This document shows positions 12,146 to 24,725 of a DNA stretch of 64,000 nt, one piece after another. The DNA is from Rallus limicola (Eukaryota > Chordata > Aves > Gruiformes > Rallidae): contig JAKCOZ010000005.1 in NCBI GenBank assembly GCA_022605955.1, positions 28,346,450 to 28,410,449 on the forward strand, in the 5' to 3' direction. Under the pieces are notes generated by a model. The model worked only from the letters and a program-made list of their open reading frames with translations, made no database searches and had not been told where the DNA came from. Within the stretch, counting starts at the first letter, position 1, and each line of letters opens with the position of its first letter. The position numbers were made by a program, and so were the translations under genes.

Positions 12146-14932
12146 TTCGCAGTGGAAAACTGCTAGCCTCACTGAAAAGAAAACAAAAGCAGCTAAAACT
12201 GGGCAGGTTTAAATCCCAACTTGCTGTTCAAGGCTTGCCAGGCGTCAAAGTGAGTGATAAGGCTTGGCTTCTCAGAAATGCATTCCCTACATTTCCTCTT
12301 TTCTTTGACTTTGCTGCTTTCTCACCATCTGGAATCTGAGGATCTGAAATCAGGGAGAAGCAGTTCCCAACTTCTCTGCTTGCTGAATAGGACAAGGGAA
12401 AGTCAGTGTCCCTAAACAGACTGCACTTTAATCCAAAATTAATGCTTGCTGTTTCTTTAGGCTCATCCCTCCTTTGTTTTGACATCAAATTGGAAACACA
12501 AAGAAAAGAAGCTTTCAGATATTACAGAGGCAAACTACTCCTAAGTCTAAGCACACACTGGATTTCCCAGGGCCCTTCCCAATAGTTCAAATAACAATTT
12601 CCAGGTCTGCTTAAATCAACATCAACTGCATCACTGTCCATAACAAGTTGCAAGCCTCACTCTCATTGCTCTCCAGATAAAAATGTATGAAATACATATC
12701 TCTTAATTAAGGCTTATTCATACATTATTCAAAATAAAGTTTTAAATATTTTTTTCTTTTTACATGCAAGCTGTCTTTATCTGCTGAATAGTAACACAAA
12801 AATAAAATACTAAAAAAATCAGCTATCCTGGAAATTCAGATTGTTATCTTCCCAAAATTCAGATGTGGTATCTTTCCAAAATGAAAGAGTAGATAAAACA
12901 GTTTTTCTGGTGTCTTCAAAGAACTAAAAAAAAATCAAACCGAAACAAAACACTTTGCCTTGCACTGAAGTAAAACTTTGTTTTCATGTCTAAGACCTCA
13001 TAAAGTTCTATAAGCCTGAAGTGAGAGCCTGTATGTTTTCCAAAAATATCACTGTGTGTGCCAATAATCAGTTGCTGCTCCTAGGCAGAGTGCCTTGCCT
13101 TTCAGTTTTGCACCTATTTTTCCATTATATTTTTCACAGAACACATCTTAAAAAATAGTTTTTATGCCTACTTGAACACTTCACCTGCCATCATACAATA
13201 TGCATTACAGTATCTTAAGTTTCTTGACAAACTCATTTCTTGTTCCTATATTTTTTTAAAAACTTGAAAGATAGAAGTATTGAAGTTTGAAATTACTAGC
13301 TTGCTTAAATTATTCTTCACATGCTACAGCAATATAGTTTAAGGTACTGAGAGCAAAGCAACTGCTTTTCATATTGGCACAGTTACATAGACAGATGCAG
13401 TTAACAGTGGAAAGAATGGCAAATTTCGTATTATAGCCAGAGAAAAAGCTTCTGCTTAACTGTAAATATTTGGAAAGGAATCTTATTAAACACATATTCA
13501 CTTCCAGAATGACGACTGAACTTCCAGGTTTTGTTGGAATTGCCTTTTACTCTTCCACATTGCAAAGCAGCCAACTTTCAAACTTTTCCCACCTCCTTTT
13601 TCCTGAATACTGATAGTCAGCTGCATTTGGACTCTTGAGATATTTCCAGTCAAATACGGCAAATTTGAATTGTGCATATGTTTTTAGTTTGGTGACCAGC
13701 TCACCACAGCATGTGCCCTTCTGTATTAGTCTGGATCACCTACAGTTTCCACCTTCTTTTCCTTAAAAGGAAGGTAGCAGCCTACAGAGACTCTGCTGAA
13801 CAGGATACTTTAAACAGACTTGTAAGCATTTATGCACACTTCAGAAAATCCCATTTCAATCTAGTTTAGAAATCAAGGCTCAAGGTACAGATCACAGTGA
13901 CTATCTGTGTGGGTGGCTTGAGATGCTGCTTTTATCACATTCTGGTCACAACATCCACAGCTATGGAGAACCAGTTAAAATCAATACCACAAAAGTATTC
14001 TTACTTTTAATAACTGGAATTTGGCATAATTCCTGTACAAGTTAACAGATGTGCATCCGCATGCAGAGAGTACACTAGGAATTACCTCACCAGCCTGAAA
14101 ACAATGTTTGAACTTCACAGCAAGTGTCCTGAGGGGCAGGAAGAGGCTCTGGAAAATTAAAGTTTGAATTTGTTACTCAGTAACCCACACAAGAAGTACG
14201 GTATTAAGAAGTAGTTCTCTCCATGGAGGTTTGCTAAGGTACCTTGACAGACTTCAGGTTCTGAAACAAAGTGGCCAATGACTAAAGATCCCGCAGTCTT
14301 AAGAGGACTGAGTTTTTACTGGAGCATTTAAAGAAGTGACTTAAAAAAAACATGCTCTTTCCTTGATTTTGTACTGAAACAATGACCTAAAATATAGTAG
14401 ATGAGACTAAAGAAAATACTTTGTCCACAGCAGATGCAAGAAGGGACTCTTACTGAACAGCAGTGAGCAAATTATTCTATATTACTATGACTCAAGCTTT
14501 CAGATGGACACACTTTTACAAGAACTTTCACATACATATGTGGTATGGTAACATCCAAGTCGCAATATAAGCCCCTAAAAAGGCTGGTAGACTGTGACCA
14601 CCTCAGATTACGAAGAAATTAAAAAACCCAACACACAAAAAACCAACTGAAACAACTAAATCCCCAGAAACACATCTGTGGGTAAGTACAGGGGATGAAT
14701 ACAGGAGAGGCCAAGCAGGAACTGAAACAAGTAGACCACCAGCTGCCATCCCAGTTTATCATCATACATTATTTTAAGCAAAGCCAGTAATTTAAATTCT
14801 GCCTGTCCCACAACAACAAAACCCAGTATCTTTACTCACACCACATTTACTCAGGACATGCCACATATCCAACCTTTCTTGTGTCTTACTGCTGGAAATG
14901 CAATTACTACAAATAGAAGATTTTAAAAGGTC

Positions 14933-14952
14933 TTTTTTTTTTTTTTTTTTTC
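14933..14952. repeat. T20 homopolymer
   Basis: Twenty T residues on the plus strand (A20 in the STXBP6 sense direction), with no recognisable retroposon next to it. Confidence 0.95.
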
Positions 14953-17031
14953 CGCTGAATTATTTTCTGTAGACAACTAAAATGAAATACAGCAAGCAGC
15001 ATATACATTTCAGGCAGCACTCAGCCTAAGATGTAAAAGTGGGAAAAAGATAATCTTTACAAGTATGTGTACTCTGAATATTTTGAACTTAAGATTTAAG
15101 TTCATAACAATATGGTTACCAGTACTACTATTATTAGATCTGGGAAAATGCCCATGTTGCACGTCTTATTCAAATCCAAAGGACATATTACATATCAGCA
15201 GGTCCCATTTTTATCCTACATATCCAGTAGTAGTTCAGAGAGTAATTTTTTCAATTCATTTATTTTGAAATTCAATCTACCCTCCCATTTTTTAAACTGC
15301 TTTAAAAAATGTGAACGCAACAAATTAACTTTAGATACCAATCTTAACAAATTTACATATTAAACCACTACACCAAGGCAGTTTAGAGGTATGACCAAAT
15401 ACCTCCATGAGACAGAATCCTGTGCAGTGTTTTATGGACAGTGAGGCAGGTGGCATCCTTTTCACACTTCCAAAGCCAATAGTGCTTCTGGAAATCAGTT
15501 CTCTGTCCATCTGCAACATCCAAGGGGTTTTAATGCTCGCTCTTGCACACTGAGTTCAGTAGTTAAGTCCTCTTTTGCAATGGCATCAACCAATACATAT
15601 TCTTGAGAACCCACAAAATAAACAGACACTTTCTTAAACCTTCTCAAATATTCCCTACAGCTTCAATTACCTGAATAGACAGTATGGTCTCTCGCCAAGG
15701 TCATCACTACTGTCTCCGTATGCTGTTCAACAGCATTTCAGGGACAGAAGCCACATCCACTTATTTTTACATCAATTTGGTTTGCAAAGCATTTTGATAG
15801 CATGAGATGAAAGGTAATATGTGAGTTGTATTTAATTTTTTGAATCTTGAAGCATGTCAACAGTGATTTGAAAATCAAGTGAAAATAAGACCCTTGTAAG
15901 GTAAATTAAAGCACTAAAAAATTTCATTTAATATACATAAATGTCTTGCTGAACTGGGCCCCAGCATTTAACTTGTGTATTTACCCTCCATCCTTTTTCT
16001 ACTACACTTCATTCTCCTGCTCCATTTTAAATTTGTACAATGGCAGCATTTCTCAAACTGCCTTTTTCTTTCAGCTATTGATTTATTGCAGCTACCCACT
16101 GAGTTTGTTTCACTTTGTGAACAAGATGCAGGTAATTAAAGTGTCTGGAAGCTAAAGTATGTGTGTTCTTTCATACTTTTACTATACCAGTGCTTACTTA
16201 CAGACTGAGATTGAAAGGCTCTGCTACAATAAATCAAGAGCAAACAAACAGCTGCAGGCAACACCAGAAGGGATTGACAAACTGAACAACTGTTTACAAA
16301 TCTAAAAGATATGGGAAAATAAATGTGAAAAAAAAGCATGGTAGACCATTTAAAGCAATAAATAAGTTCTATTTCTCTTCAGACAGCAAAAACAGGGTGG
16401 TGGTGATATTCTAATTCAATTCCCTACTTCTTGTCTCCACACTCTAAAGTAATAAACATAATCCTGATCTCACCGATGCCACACACATTAAGGTGGTGTG
16501 ATTTTTGTGGGAAAGAAACCATTATCTGCTCTAACCCTATAAGCATAGGTCAGTGAATCAGATGATATACCTATCTTCACTGTCACTCTAAAAGGTTAGA
16601 AAGGAAGACTGAAATACAAGTATACATGGATGAACTGAGGAAAGACAGCCTTCTACTACTAGTATAGAAACAAACAAAAAAGCCCCCACAGCAAGCTCTG
16701 GGACTCTATTTTTTTTTGTTAATTCGTGTACTTGTTAATACACAATTTATATTAAATGTACATTCAAGAGTAATTTGAAATGGTTACTTCACATTTACTG
16801 AAATTAACAGCAAAGCAAATGTGTACTTCAGAACTCTAGGATTACAGCACGGCTACTGCACCTGAATGTGTTTCAATAGGACCATTTGAATGGTTTTATT
16901 TGTTTATTTTTAACATGGCAAGCAGCAATTGCTGACTAATTGGGTCAGAATCCTCAGAAAAGCAAAACCAATACAGGAAGACCTTTGGAAATACACTTCA
17001 ACTTCATGTCAAGCTTTGAACAGACACTTAA

Positions 17032-17073
17032 ATCTGAGTATATTAACTTTACATCTGAGTATATTAACTTTAC
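17032..17073. repeat. Perfect 2 x 21-bp tandem duplication
   Basis: The unit at 17032-17052 (ATCTGAGTATATTAACTTTA plus C) is repeated exactly at 17053-17073. It lies about 65 bp left of a CR1 3' end. Identical copies imply a recent slippage or duplication. Confidence 0.95.
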
Positions 17074-17137
17074 AGATTTTACCCTATAAACAGCTACTCA
17101 TTTGACTTAATAGCTGGATTCTAGGTATGCTCACAGA

Positions 17138-17460
17138 TCATAGAATGGTTCAGGCTTGGAAGGGACCTAAAAGATCATCTAGTTCCAATCCCCTAGTCCC
17201 ACAGATCTCCACTAGACCAGGTTGCCCAAAGCCCCATCCAACCTGACCTTGAACACTGCCAGGGATGAGGCTTCCACAACTTCTGGGCAACCTGTTCCAG
17301 TGCCTCAACACCCTCATAGTAAAGAATTTCTTACCAACGTCTAATCTAAATGTATCCTCTTTCAGTTTGAAACCATTACCCCTTGTCCTATCAATACACT
17401 CCCTGAAGAACAGTCCCTCTCCCACTTTCCTGTAGGATATCTTTAAGTATTGGTAGATAA
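17138..17460 (-). mobile_element. CR1 LINE 3' end fragment
   Basis: Read on the minus strand this is the C-terminal end of a CR1 reverse-transcriptase ORF followed by its 3' UTR. A frame at 17425-17150 contains DRTRGNGFKLKEDTFRLDVG, HWNRLPR and a GQVGWGFGQPGL tail that are typical of the CR1 ORF2 C terminus. The 3' end on the plus strand shows the CATAGAATGGTTCAGGCTTG signature that marks CR1 tails. It is 5'-truncated to about 320 bp, as is usual for this family. The shifted frame after NRLPR shows it is dead. Confidence 0.93.
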
Positions 17461-19486
17461 AACATATTCAGTAGGAACATATCCCTCATTAGACTCTGTA
17501 GAAACATGTTTACACTGCAAGAAAAGTTACACGTGTGGTGGACTAGATTTTATTTGAAGGTACTACGTGCATTCAGTTACTGTATATACTAACTTATGTT
17601 ACCTGACATACAAAATACATCATACAGTTCCTTTTATTAACAGAATTATTAACCACAGTGGAAACTAAAAATTAAATACTTAAAATTGGAATCGTTACTA
17701 CTATTACTGGTATCAATGTCCTCTGAAAACCACTGAATCTCGAAGGACCCCTATAAAATATGCTGCTTTTAACTCAAATAGTATTCTTAAAACTGCTCTG
17801 ATCTGCCCTTGAACAATCTTAAAATGGTAAGACTGAAACTTTGACTGAAATTAGTTTTCTCGTATTTACTATTCTTTAAGAAGGTCTCCAAATCATTAGT
17901 TGTCTCTTTATCAAGGAGAAGTTCACCATTTCCAACCACAGAGTGCTCCCAGCTTTTAAAGATGAAGAGTACCCCCAGAAACTGGTAAAAATTTGTTGTA
18001 GAGTAAAACATCAAACAAATTTAACAGAAGAGAAAGGAAAACATGCACACTGTTGGCAATCAATTTTAGATTCCCCCCCCCAACTTACTCTCCTTATAGA
18101 AGGCAACAATCAAAGAATGATACATCTCCTTGAACAGTAGTTTTAGAAGGCACCCCACCAAGGAAAGGTCCATCAGCAAGCAAGCACTTTGTGTCAGGGC
18201 AGAATCCCACACACTTTGGACTCACTTTGCTCTGCAAATAGAGGACAGCTGAAGGACTTCCCTAACAGCTTCCATAACCCAGAACATGGATTACAGAACT
18301 AGCACAAGCTTAAATAAACTGTATGGAAATATCCAGTACAATGTCAGAAAAGCCAAAAGCTGCTGTGGCACATGTATCATTTCTGCAGCTTTCTTCCACG
18401 AACTCACACTGAATTTATTTTTCAAGTGTCTGTATTGTGCTTCCCCATAGCTAGTTGTAAGATTTCTCAGAGACTGTTTGCATTGTTTAATATGACTACC
18501 TGTAGATTTAATCTAGTTTAGCAGATTTAATCTACTCTATTTAATATGGTGGAGTATAATTAATAGCAGATAATCAAACCAGTACTCAGTCAACCCACTA
18601 TTTCCATTTCCTGAACGGTTCACTGAAATAGGTAACTTCTAGGCAGAAAAACACAATTTAAAAGATATTTAAACATAAAGTTTACCTTATCATTTATCAG
18701 GCAAATTTGGGTACACCTAACTGAAGTACCTGTCTCATTATGTTTGTGTGTGGCCAAGCGTACAAAGGTATGACTGAGCACCCCAAGTACATGCCACCAG
18801 CTTCTTTTCTCACCAGGCTTTTTTCAGTTTGCATTCTTTTCCATTTGAAGGAGACCTATTGATCTTAAAATGCATAGCTCCTTGTGTTACAGGATTAATT
18901 ACTGTTACTTCATAGGTGTACTTCTTACAGAAATATATTCCCTTATAGGCCTCAAATTTTCTTCCTAGAAAATGGAACACTATGCTCTTCTCTTTTTCTC
19001 ATAACATGAATGAAATTCCACTTCAAAATTTAGTCTCTCAACTGTGAAGCTATGAAAACCTAACCTGAATGTGCCCCTGGCTATTAATATGTGAAATTTC
19101 AAACCAAAGAAAAACAGTATCTTAAGATACAATTGATAACTTCTGCTTAATGAGAAAAAGATACCCTACAGACATAGAAATCTCTCCAAAAAACATAATC
19201 TAAAAAACCCTCTTACACATTTTAAATAGAAAACAGTATCTTAAAAACTTTTTAATGATTTACTGTGCTAATGTAGCATTAATTTTTAATTTGCAGTAAT
19301 ATTTTACTGCTTAAAGTAGCTTTTCCTTTGTGAAAAATTTTCCTCTGAAATTTACTCCAAAAAAGTATCCATACTGACAGTGTTACAAAAGGAATTTTCT
19401 TCATTAATTTATTTTTGAACACAAAAAATGAGCAACTCAACCTTCTATCTTTACATATTATGCTGATAGCAAGAGGCCTTTGCAGC

Positions 19487-19653
19487 TGATTAACAGGGTG
19501 GGTTTTTTTTTATTTTATGAGAGGTGATGAAAAGGATGTTGTCTGTCATAATAGCACTCTACTGTACAGTATATATTGTAGAGTGCTATTATGACAGACA
19601 ACATCCTTTTCATCACCTCTCATAAAATAAAAAAAACCCCACCCTGTTAATCA
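19487..19653. repeat. Near-perfect 76-bp inverted repeat (long hairpin)
   Basis: The left arm 19487-19562 and right arm 19578-19653 are reverse complements at 75 of 76 positions, around a 15-nt AT-rich loop (19563-19577). The only mismatch pairs 19503 (T) with 19637 (C), in the homopolymer junction. A CA repeat and a C-rich run follow directly at 19651-19680. Within the STXBP6 intron this would transcribe into a 76-bp RNA stem. I recognise no known transposon termini. Possible origins are a fold-back element, a template-switch palindrome, or an assembly artefact. Confidence 0.95.
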
Positions 19654-19680
19654 CACACACACACACCCCCCCCTCCCCCA
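19653..19680. repeat. CA microsatellite and C-rich run next to the inverted repeat
   Basis: A short CA repeat is followed by C runs, starting where the right arm of the hairpin ends. Confidence 0.9.
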
Positions 19681-22600
19681 ACTCCTTACCATCTTGGAGA
19701 CATGTTATTAGTTATAATTGAAAAAACTTGTTTCCAGTAATTGCAATGATCATTAGCGATGTCTTTACTAAACATTAAGTCTGTAATTTCATTTACATTT
19801 TTGTCAAACAGGATTGTTAAATGCGTACTGTGAGTATGCTTCACAGTAATACTGTCACATTCTGCATCTGCCAGGATTCACCATTAGCTCCTCAGCAGAT
19901 TAGCAGCTTGCCAATATTCAGTTGGGATGTGTTCACCTGCTGGAGGAGACAGCTACCTTCAAAGAAAAACAGAACACAGCAAATAGCCCACTTGCAGAAG
20001 TACTAAAACCACCCAAACACATTAAAAAAGCCTCTTCTGCTTTTGTCTTTTTATGTAGCACTTTCACTATCTTGCTCCTTGGTCTTTGTGCAAAAGACCT
20101 CACCCAAACACAAACCAAACAAAAAGCCTGTAACCAAACAACAGCCGGTAATACTTCTCTTCAGCTTGGCTTGTAATGAAAGTACTTTTCAGGTTAACAG
20201 ACCCCAATAAAGCCTTCTAAGCACTGTGATCCTACCCAAACGATACAGAGCAGATAACACCACTAATGGCCCTAAATGGTGATGAAATAATTTTTGACAC
20301 ACTAAGTGATACATTAAGAGGCAAGATTTAAAGTACTTGCTGAAATATGAAGTCAAGCCAAGAAAGAAGATATTTCAGTTGGAAACATTTTAAGGCTTCA
20401 TTTTGGGACCCAGGTCAATACTGGGACAAGTCTTTATAACTGCACTAATTTTGTCCTTCATCTGTAAGTGCCAACAGTAGAACCTAGTACAGATGGAGAT
20501 ACCAGTTTCCTTCTACCAAAGGCACAAAGCCCCCAACAAACAAAAAGGGACCCCCCCCCCATTGAAACATGTAGACCCCTCCAAGAGCAAAAACCTTTGA
20601 TACAGTAAACAAGTTCAATAGAAACCCGAAAGAATTGCTTAAAATAAATAATCAGTCAGAAGTTTCAAAAAGTTGGTTGTACACTATGCATTAGCAGTCA
20701 TCATTCCATCTAATGTAAATAGGAAGCATTCCGTAGAACAGCAGCCAAATGCAATAGCATGCACTTTTTTCAACTGCTAAAGACAATTTTGATACAGTGT
20801 AGCAGATTTTACTGATATGTCCTTTTTTCTGAAAAATTAAAAGCAGTGACTCTCTCTCCTCCAGTAAGATGCAACCACAAAACTCCTCCTCCTCGCAAGA
20901 AATTAGCCATTATTTTAAATACTTCCAATATGCAGACTAAAATATAAGATCTAGGAGATAATCAGTGAAGTGTACACCTCAAGAGTGCAAAAGAAGACAT
21001 CAACATGCATGATTTATGAACTGAGTTGGCCTTTTGAAGGGTTATTTATCATCCCTGCACAGGGCCAAATTGAGCTAATGACTCAGGTCCTCTCACTTAA
21101 GCCCTATGAACAGTGAATGCATACTAATGCCTGGTTTGAAACACATCAGCAAATTAGTGTTTGAATACTACCTCATCTAAGCTTGGTCTGCTGTGGCACA
21201 CAGAAAACACCAAAAGTGCTATGTGTCTAGCTCATGCATCTGCTTTGCAAAACAAAACCACAAAAAACTCAATACAACCTAAAACCCATGCCAAATGAGT
21301 AATAAACTCACACCTTTTAAAAACATACTGCTTGGTTTTGGTTTGTTTTTTTTTAACCATCAGAACAGTAAGATTTTACCTGTCCAAGGAGGTAATTGTG
21401 ACTTATTTGGCTGGAAGAGTGACTTTTGCATGACTGAACTGGATCAATTTCCTACCAGAAAATAGCCAGCGAAAGTATAAATGACACTTCACAAAGGACA
21501 AGGTAAAGGAAACACACACAGGGGAAAGAATATATTCTTTCAAGTAATATCCATAGTATTCCCAGAGACAGTATACTGATATCAGTGTCAGAGGGGAAAA
21601 CCAATTTTTTTCCTTTGCAAATTGTGTATATGAGAAATGCATTTATATTTGTAGCTGAATTAAAACAAGGTGGAAGGAAAAAAAAAAGTTCCTCTACCTT
21701 TAAAGGTTAAAACTAGACACTTTGAGGCAGATAAATGCAACAATTTAAAAGATGAGGGGGGTGGGGTGGAGAGTGGGAAGAATAAGCAAAATAAAAAAAC
21801 AAGCATGAAACATGAAGAAAGTACAGATCACAGAAATCAAGGATCATGAATATTTAAAATAGTTTCACTATCTAGCTAAAGTTATACAACTAGGACACTC
21901 AATAGTTCGAATCTGTGCCAGCAGGTGTGCCCCCTCAGCTTATACTCATGCTGTGACTGTTGGTTTGAAAACTGCAATGGAGTAGAGCTACCTGCTGTCT
22001 TGGTGGGTGGTCGCACAGAGGACATTAGTACTACTGCAATCAAATTAAGAAAGAGTTATTTCCACAGTCACAAAGCAAGAGAGGAAAAATACAGTGCTGC
22101 AATAGTGCAAAAAAGCCCTAATCTTTGTAGTATCTGGAGGACAAATAATTCCCCAAACCAGTACAAATAGAGTAGTATCACTTCAAATGGAAAAAAACCA
22201 AAACAAACCGAAACCCTAAACCCAAAAAGCAACAACCTCACTAAGTATCTGAGAAAAAATGCAGGTATGAAGAAATGCTGGAAAAAAACAGTAACCTGTG
22301 TTTCACTGAATATCTCATTGCACAGAAACAGTGTCAGAACATAAAGAGAACTGATAATATAAGCAACATTGTAACATTTGCAGATTTGTTCCTATTGCTG
22401 TCACTATATATTAACTGCACAATGCAATAAGGATTTCTTTTAAAATGGATGAACTGCTCATTACATCTCCCTGTACTTAATTCTTCTGTCAGATTTATAG
22501 CTTCTCCACCGTAACAGGTGCAGACCAGCACATGATCAGGCAAATTTGGTACTCTGTTGGTCTGTTAAGATGAAAAAAAAGCACAACAAATTCCAGCAGG

Positions 22601-23571
22601 TTTTCTAAAAGCATGTATTTGAAATTATGATCTGTAAACTCAATCCCCTCTAAAGAGATGCACGACCTTCAAAGTGAAATGACAGTACACCTTTCTCATC
22701 TCATGACTTGTACTCTCCCATGACCTATTTTTCTGTGCTTTACAGTGCTTTGGAGGTAAGAAGGTGCATAACCTGTACCATGCTATATATTTTACAAGAA
22801 AGTCTGGAAACATGCCTGATATGGAAAAACCATTTGGTTTCTTTCAGCCAGAGAGAATAATTATAAAAGACCAGGTGAAGAGAATCATTCTGACTTCTTT
22901 AAAATGGGAATCCTTAAATGAGATTACCTACTTTTTGTGTCTACAGTACTCTAGTGAGAAGGCTCAGCATGCTTGCTGCACAAGTACTGAGAAAATGAGT
23001 AGCTTGTATTCACTTTCATATATGTGTTGTAACACTTACCTAACACATTAGGTCCACTAGTTCTCTGCTAAGGTATACGAACACTCCAAATACAGCCATG
23101 TCCAACCAAGAGTTACAGAATGAATACATAATTGCCATCACAGAAAAGTAAAGCAAGTAAAGCTAGTGTCAAATACTTTAATAAGTAAGACTTTACTGTG
23201 GAGTTTCCTCATGAGAAGTTTCATCTGGGAAGGTTAAAAATCAAGTGCAATTTCCCTCACAGCATGGCATTATTAAGATTTTGCCACACTTCATTGCTAA
23301 ATTTTGGAAAAGATAATCAACATCCTTATTACTGAGCAGTGATATTTTTGGCAATACTGACAAGGAAGAAGGATAATATCCGTTTAGTTTCAACTTGATA
23401 AAAGCTTCACTCTCTCACAAAATGCCCTGCATTTATTAGCATTTTAGTCTTTGGAATGTACTTACTAAAAGCAAAGTTAATTCAGGACTAAGAGATACCT
23501 CCAAAGCCAATCTTCAGGAAAAGAAACCTTCACTGATACCATCAATAGCCTTGGAAAGCACCCGACACTGA

Positions 23572-23640
23572 AATACAGAATTGTTCTGGTTGGAAAAGGC
23601 CTTTAGTTTAACAAGTTCCACTTTCTCCATAAATATTTGT
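23572..23640 (-). mobile_element. Short CR1 3'-tail relic
   Basis: The plus strand shows a degraded form of the CR1 tail signature (GTTCTGGTTGGAAAAGGCC, then a TTCCACTTTCTCC remnant). It is only about 70 bp long. It lies near two more CR1 stretches of the same orientation and may be part of the same decayed insertion. Confidence 0.55.
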
Positions 23641-23799
23641 TAATTTTCTTTTCTTGTTGCAATACAATTATGAATCTTTAATGACTTTCCTGTTGTACAC
23701 CACACTCAGCTTCCCAAAAACATTTGTGATTTCTTGACAGACTGGAATCACTTTGTCTGAACACAGTGGAGTTTCTCCACTGCCTGCTCCTTGATACAA

Positions 23800-23885
23800 A
23801 TCACAGAACCAGAACAGACCTCTCAACCAGAGAGGTCACCTAGTCAAACCCCTGCTCAAAGCAGGGCAAACATTCAGTGAGGTTG
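23800..23885 (-). mobile_element. CR1 3'-tail fragment
   Basis: The plus strand reads a diverged CR1 3' end: ATCACAGAACCAGAACAGAC, then GAGGTCACCTAGTCAAACCC and CTGCTCAAAGCAGGGCAAAC. This is the reverse complement of the CR1 3' UTR. It probably belongs to the larger relic at 24000-24725, with lost or diverged sequence between them. Confidence 0.75.
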
Positions 23886-23999
23886 CTTAATGGCAAAACA
23901 TATTAAAATTAAGTGCATAACTTCACTTTCCCATAGTAATTTTCATTTTTCTTTTCCCTTTTAACTAATTGGGATTTCCAGGATTGTGACTTGTCACCT

Positions 24000-24725
24000 T
24001 TGCCTTCTTTGTTTTCTACTGTACACCTCTAAGAAGTATCTAGTTCTACCTTTACAACCTTGAGACATTTAGGGGTGGAAGGCTGCAATTTGATCCCCCT
24101 TGGCCTTGTCTTCTCTTTTAACCTTTTCTAAAGAAAATCAGTTCTCTTAGTCTCTCCTGTCATACACTACAGCTTCCTAAGTACCTTCATTGACTTGGGC
24201 TAGACTCAGAAGTTGAGCACTGTGTGCCCTTACACTAGAGGGCTGAAAACAGGTTTCCAAATGCAGTCCCAACATGTCCAGCAGAGGAGAAGAATCACTC
24301 CTGCTGCTCTGCAGGCTAACGCAGCTCAACCTGCAGATCGCCTTCTCAACCGCAAGGGTGGTCCACAGACCACTGTCCAGCCAGCCCAAGTGCAGGATTT
24401 CACATTTCTCTTGGCTGAAAATCATGAAATTTCTGTTGCCCCATTCCCCTATCCAGAGACTCCTTATTAGAAGTCTTATCTCCCTCCCTGAGTATCAACA
24501 ACTCTGCTCCAAACTGGTATCATCTGCAAACTCAAGGGAAGCACAACACATCCTGTCGTCCTGGTCACAGGAAACTAGAATCAGCTGCAGTATCGGGCTC
24601 TTCACTGTGCCACCAGCATCTTGCCAATTAGACTCCAAACGAAGGAGACACAGGATCACTGCTATGAGCCCTGTGGTCCTCCCAGCTCTTCCCCTCACCT
24701 GGTAAGTCCACCTCTCCAATCCTAC
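24000..24725 (-). mobile_element. Old degenerate CR1 LINE body
   Basis: On the minus strand this is a decayed CR1 ORF2 C-terminal half. The frame 24425-24177 begins with FSQEKCEILHLG, matching the conserved KCxVLHLG block that follows the catalytic motif in CR1. The plus-strand phrase TATCATCTGCAAACTCA marks the reverse complement of the FADDTK region, and the FADD catalytic site is no longer intact. Frames are broken by many stops and indels. It is much more diverged than the copies at 44-49 kb, so it is an older insertion. Confidence 0.8.

Noticed and set aside
22211..22223. Telomere-like AAACCCTAAACCC word
   Set aside because: It has fewer than two units and lies in a general A/C-rich tract. 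It is not an interstitial telomere array.
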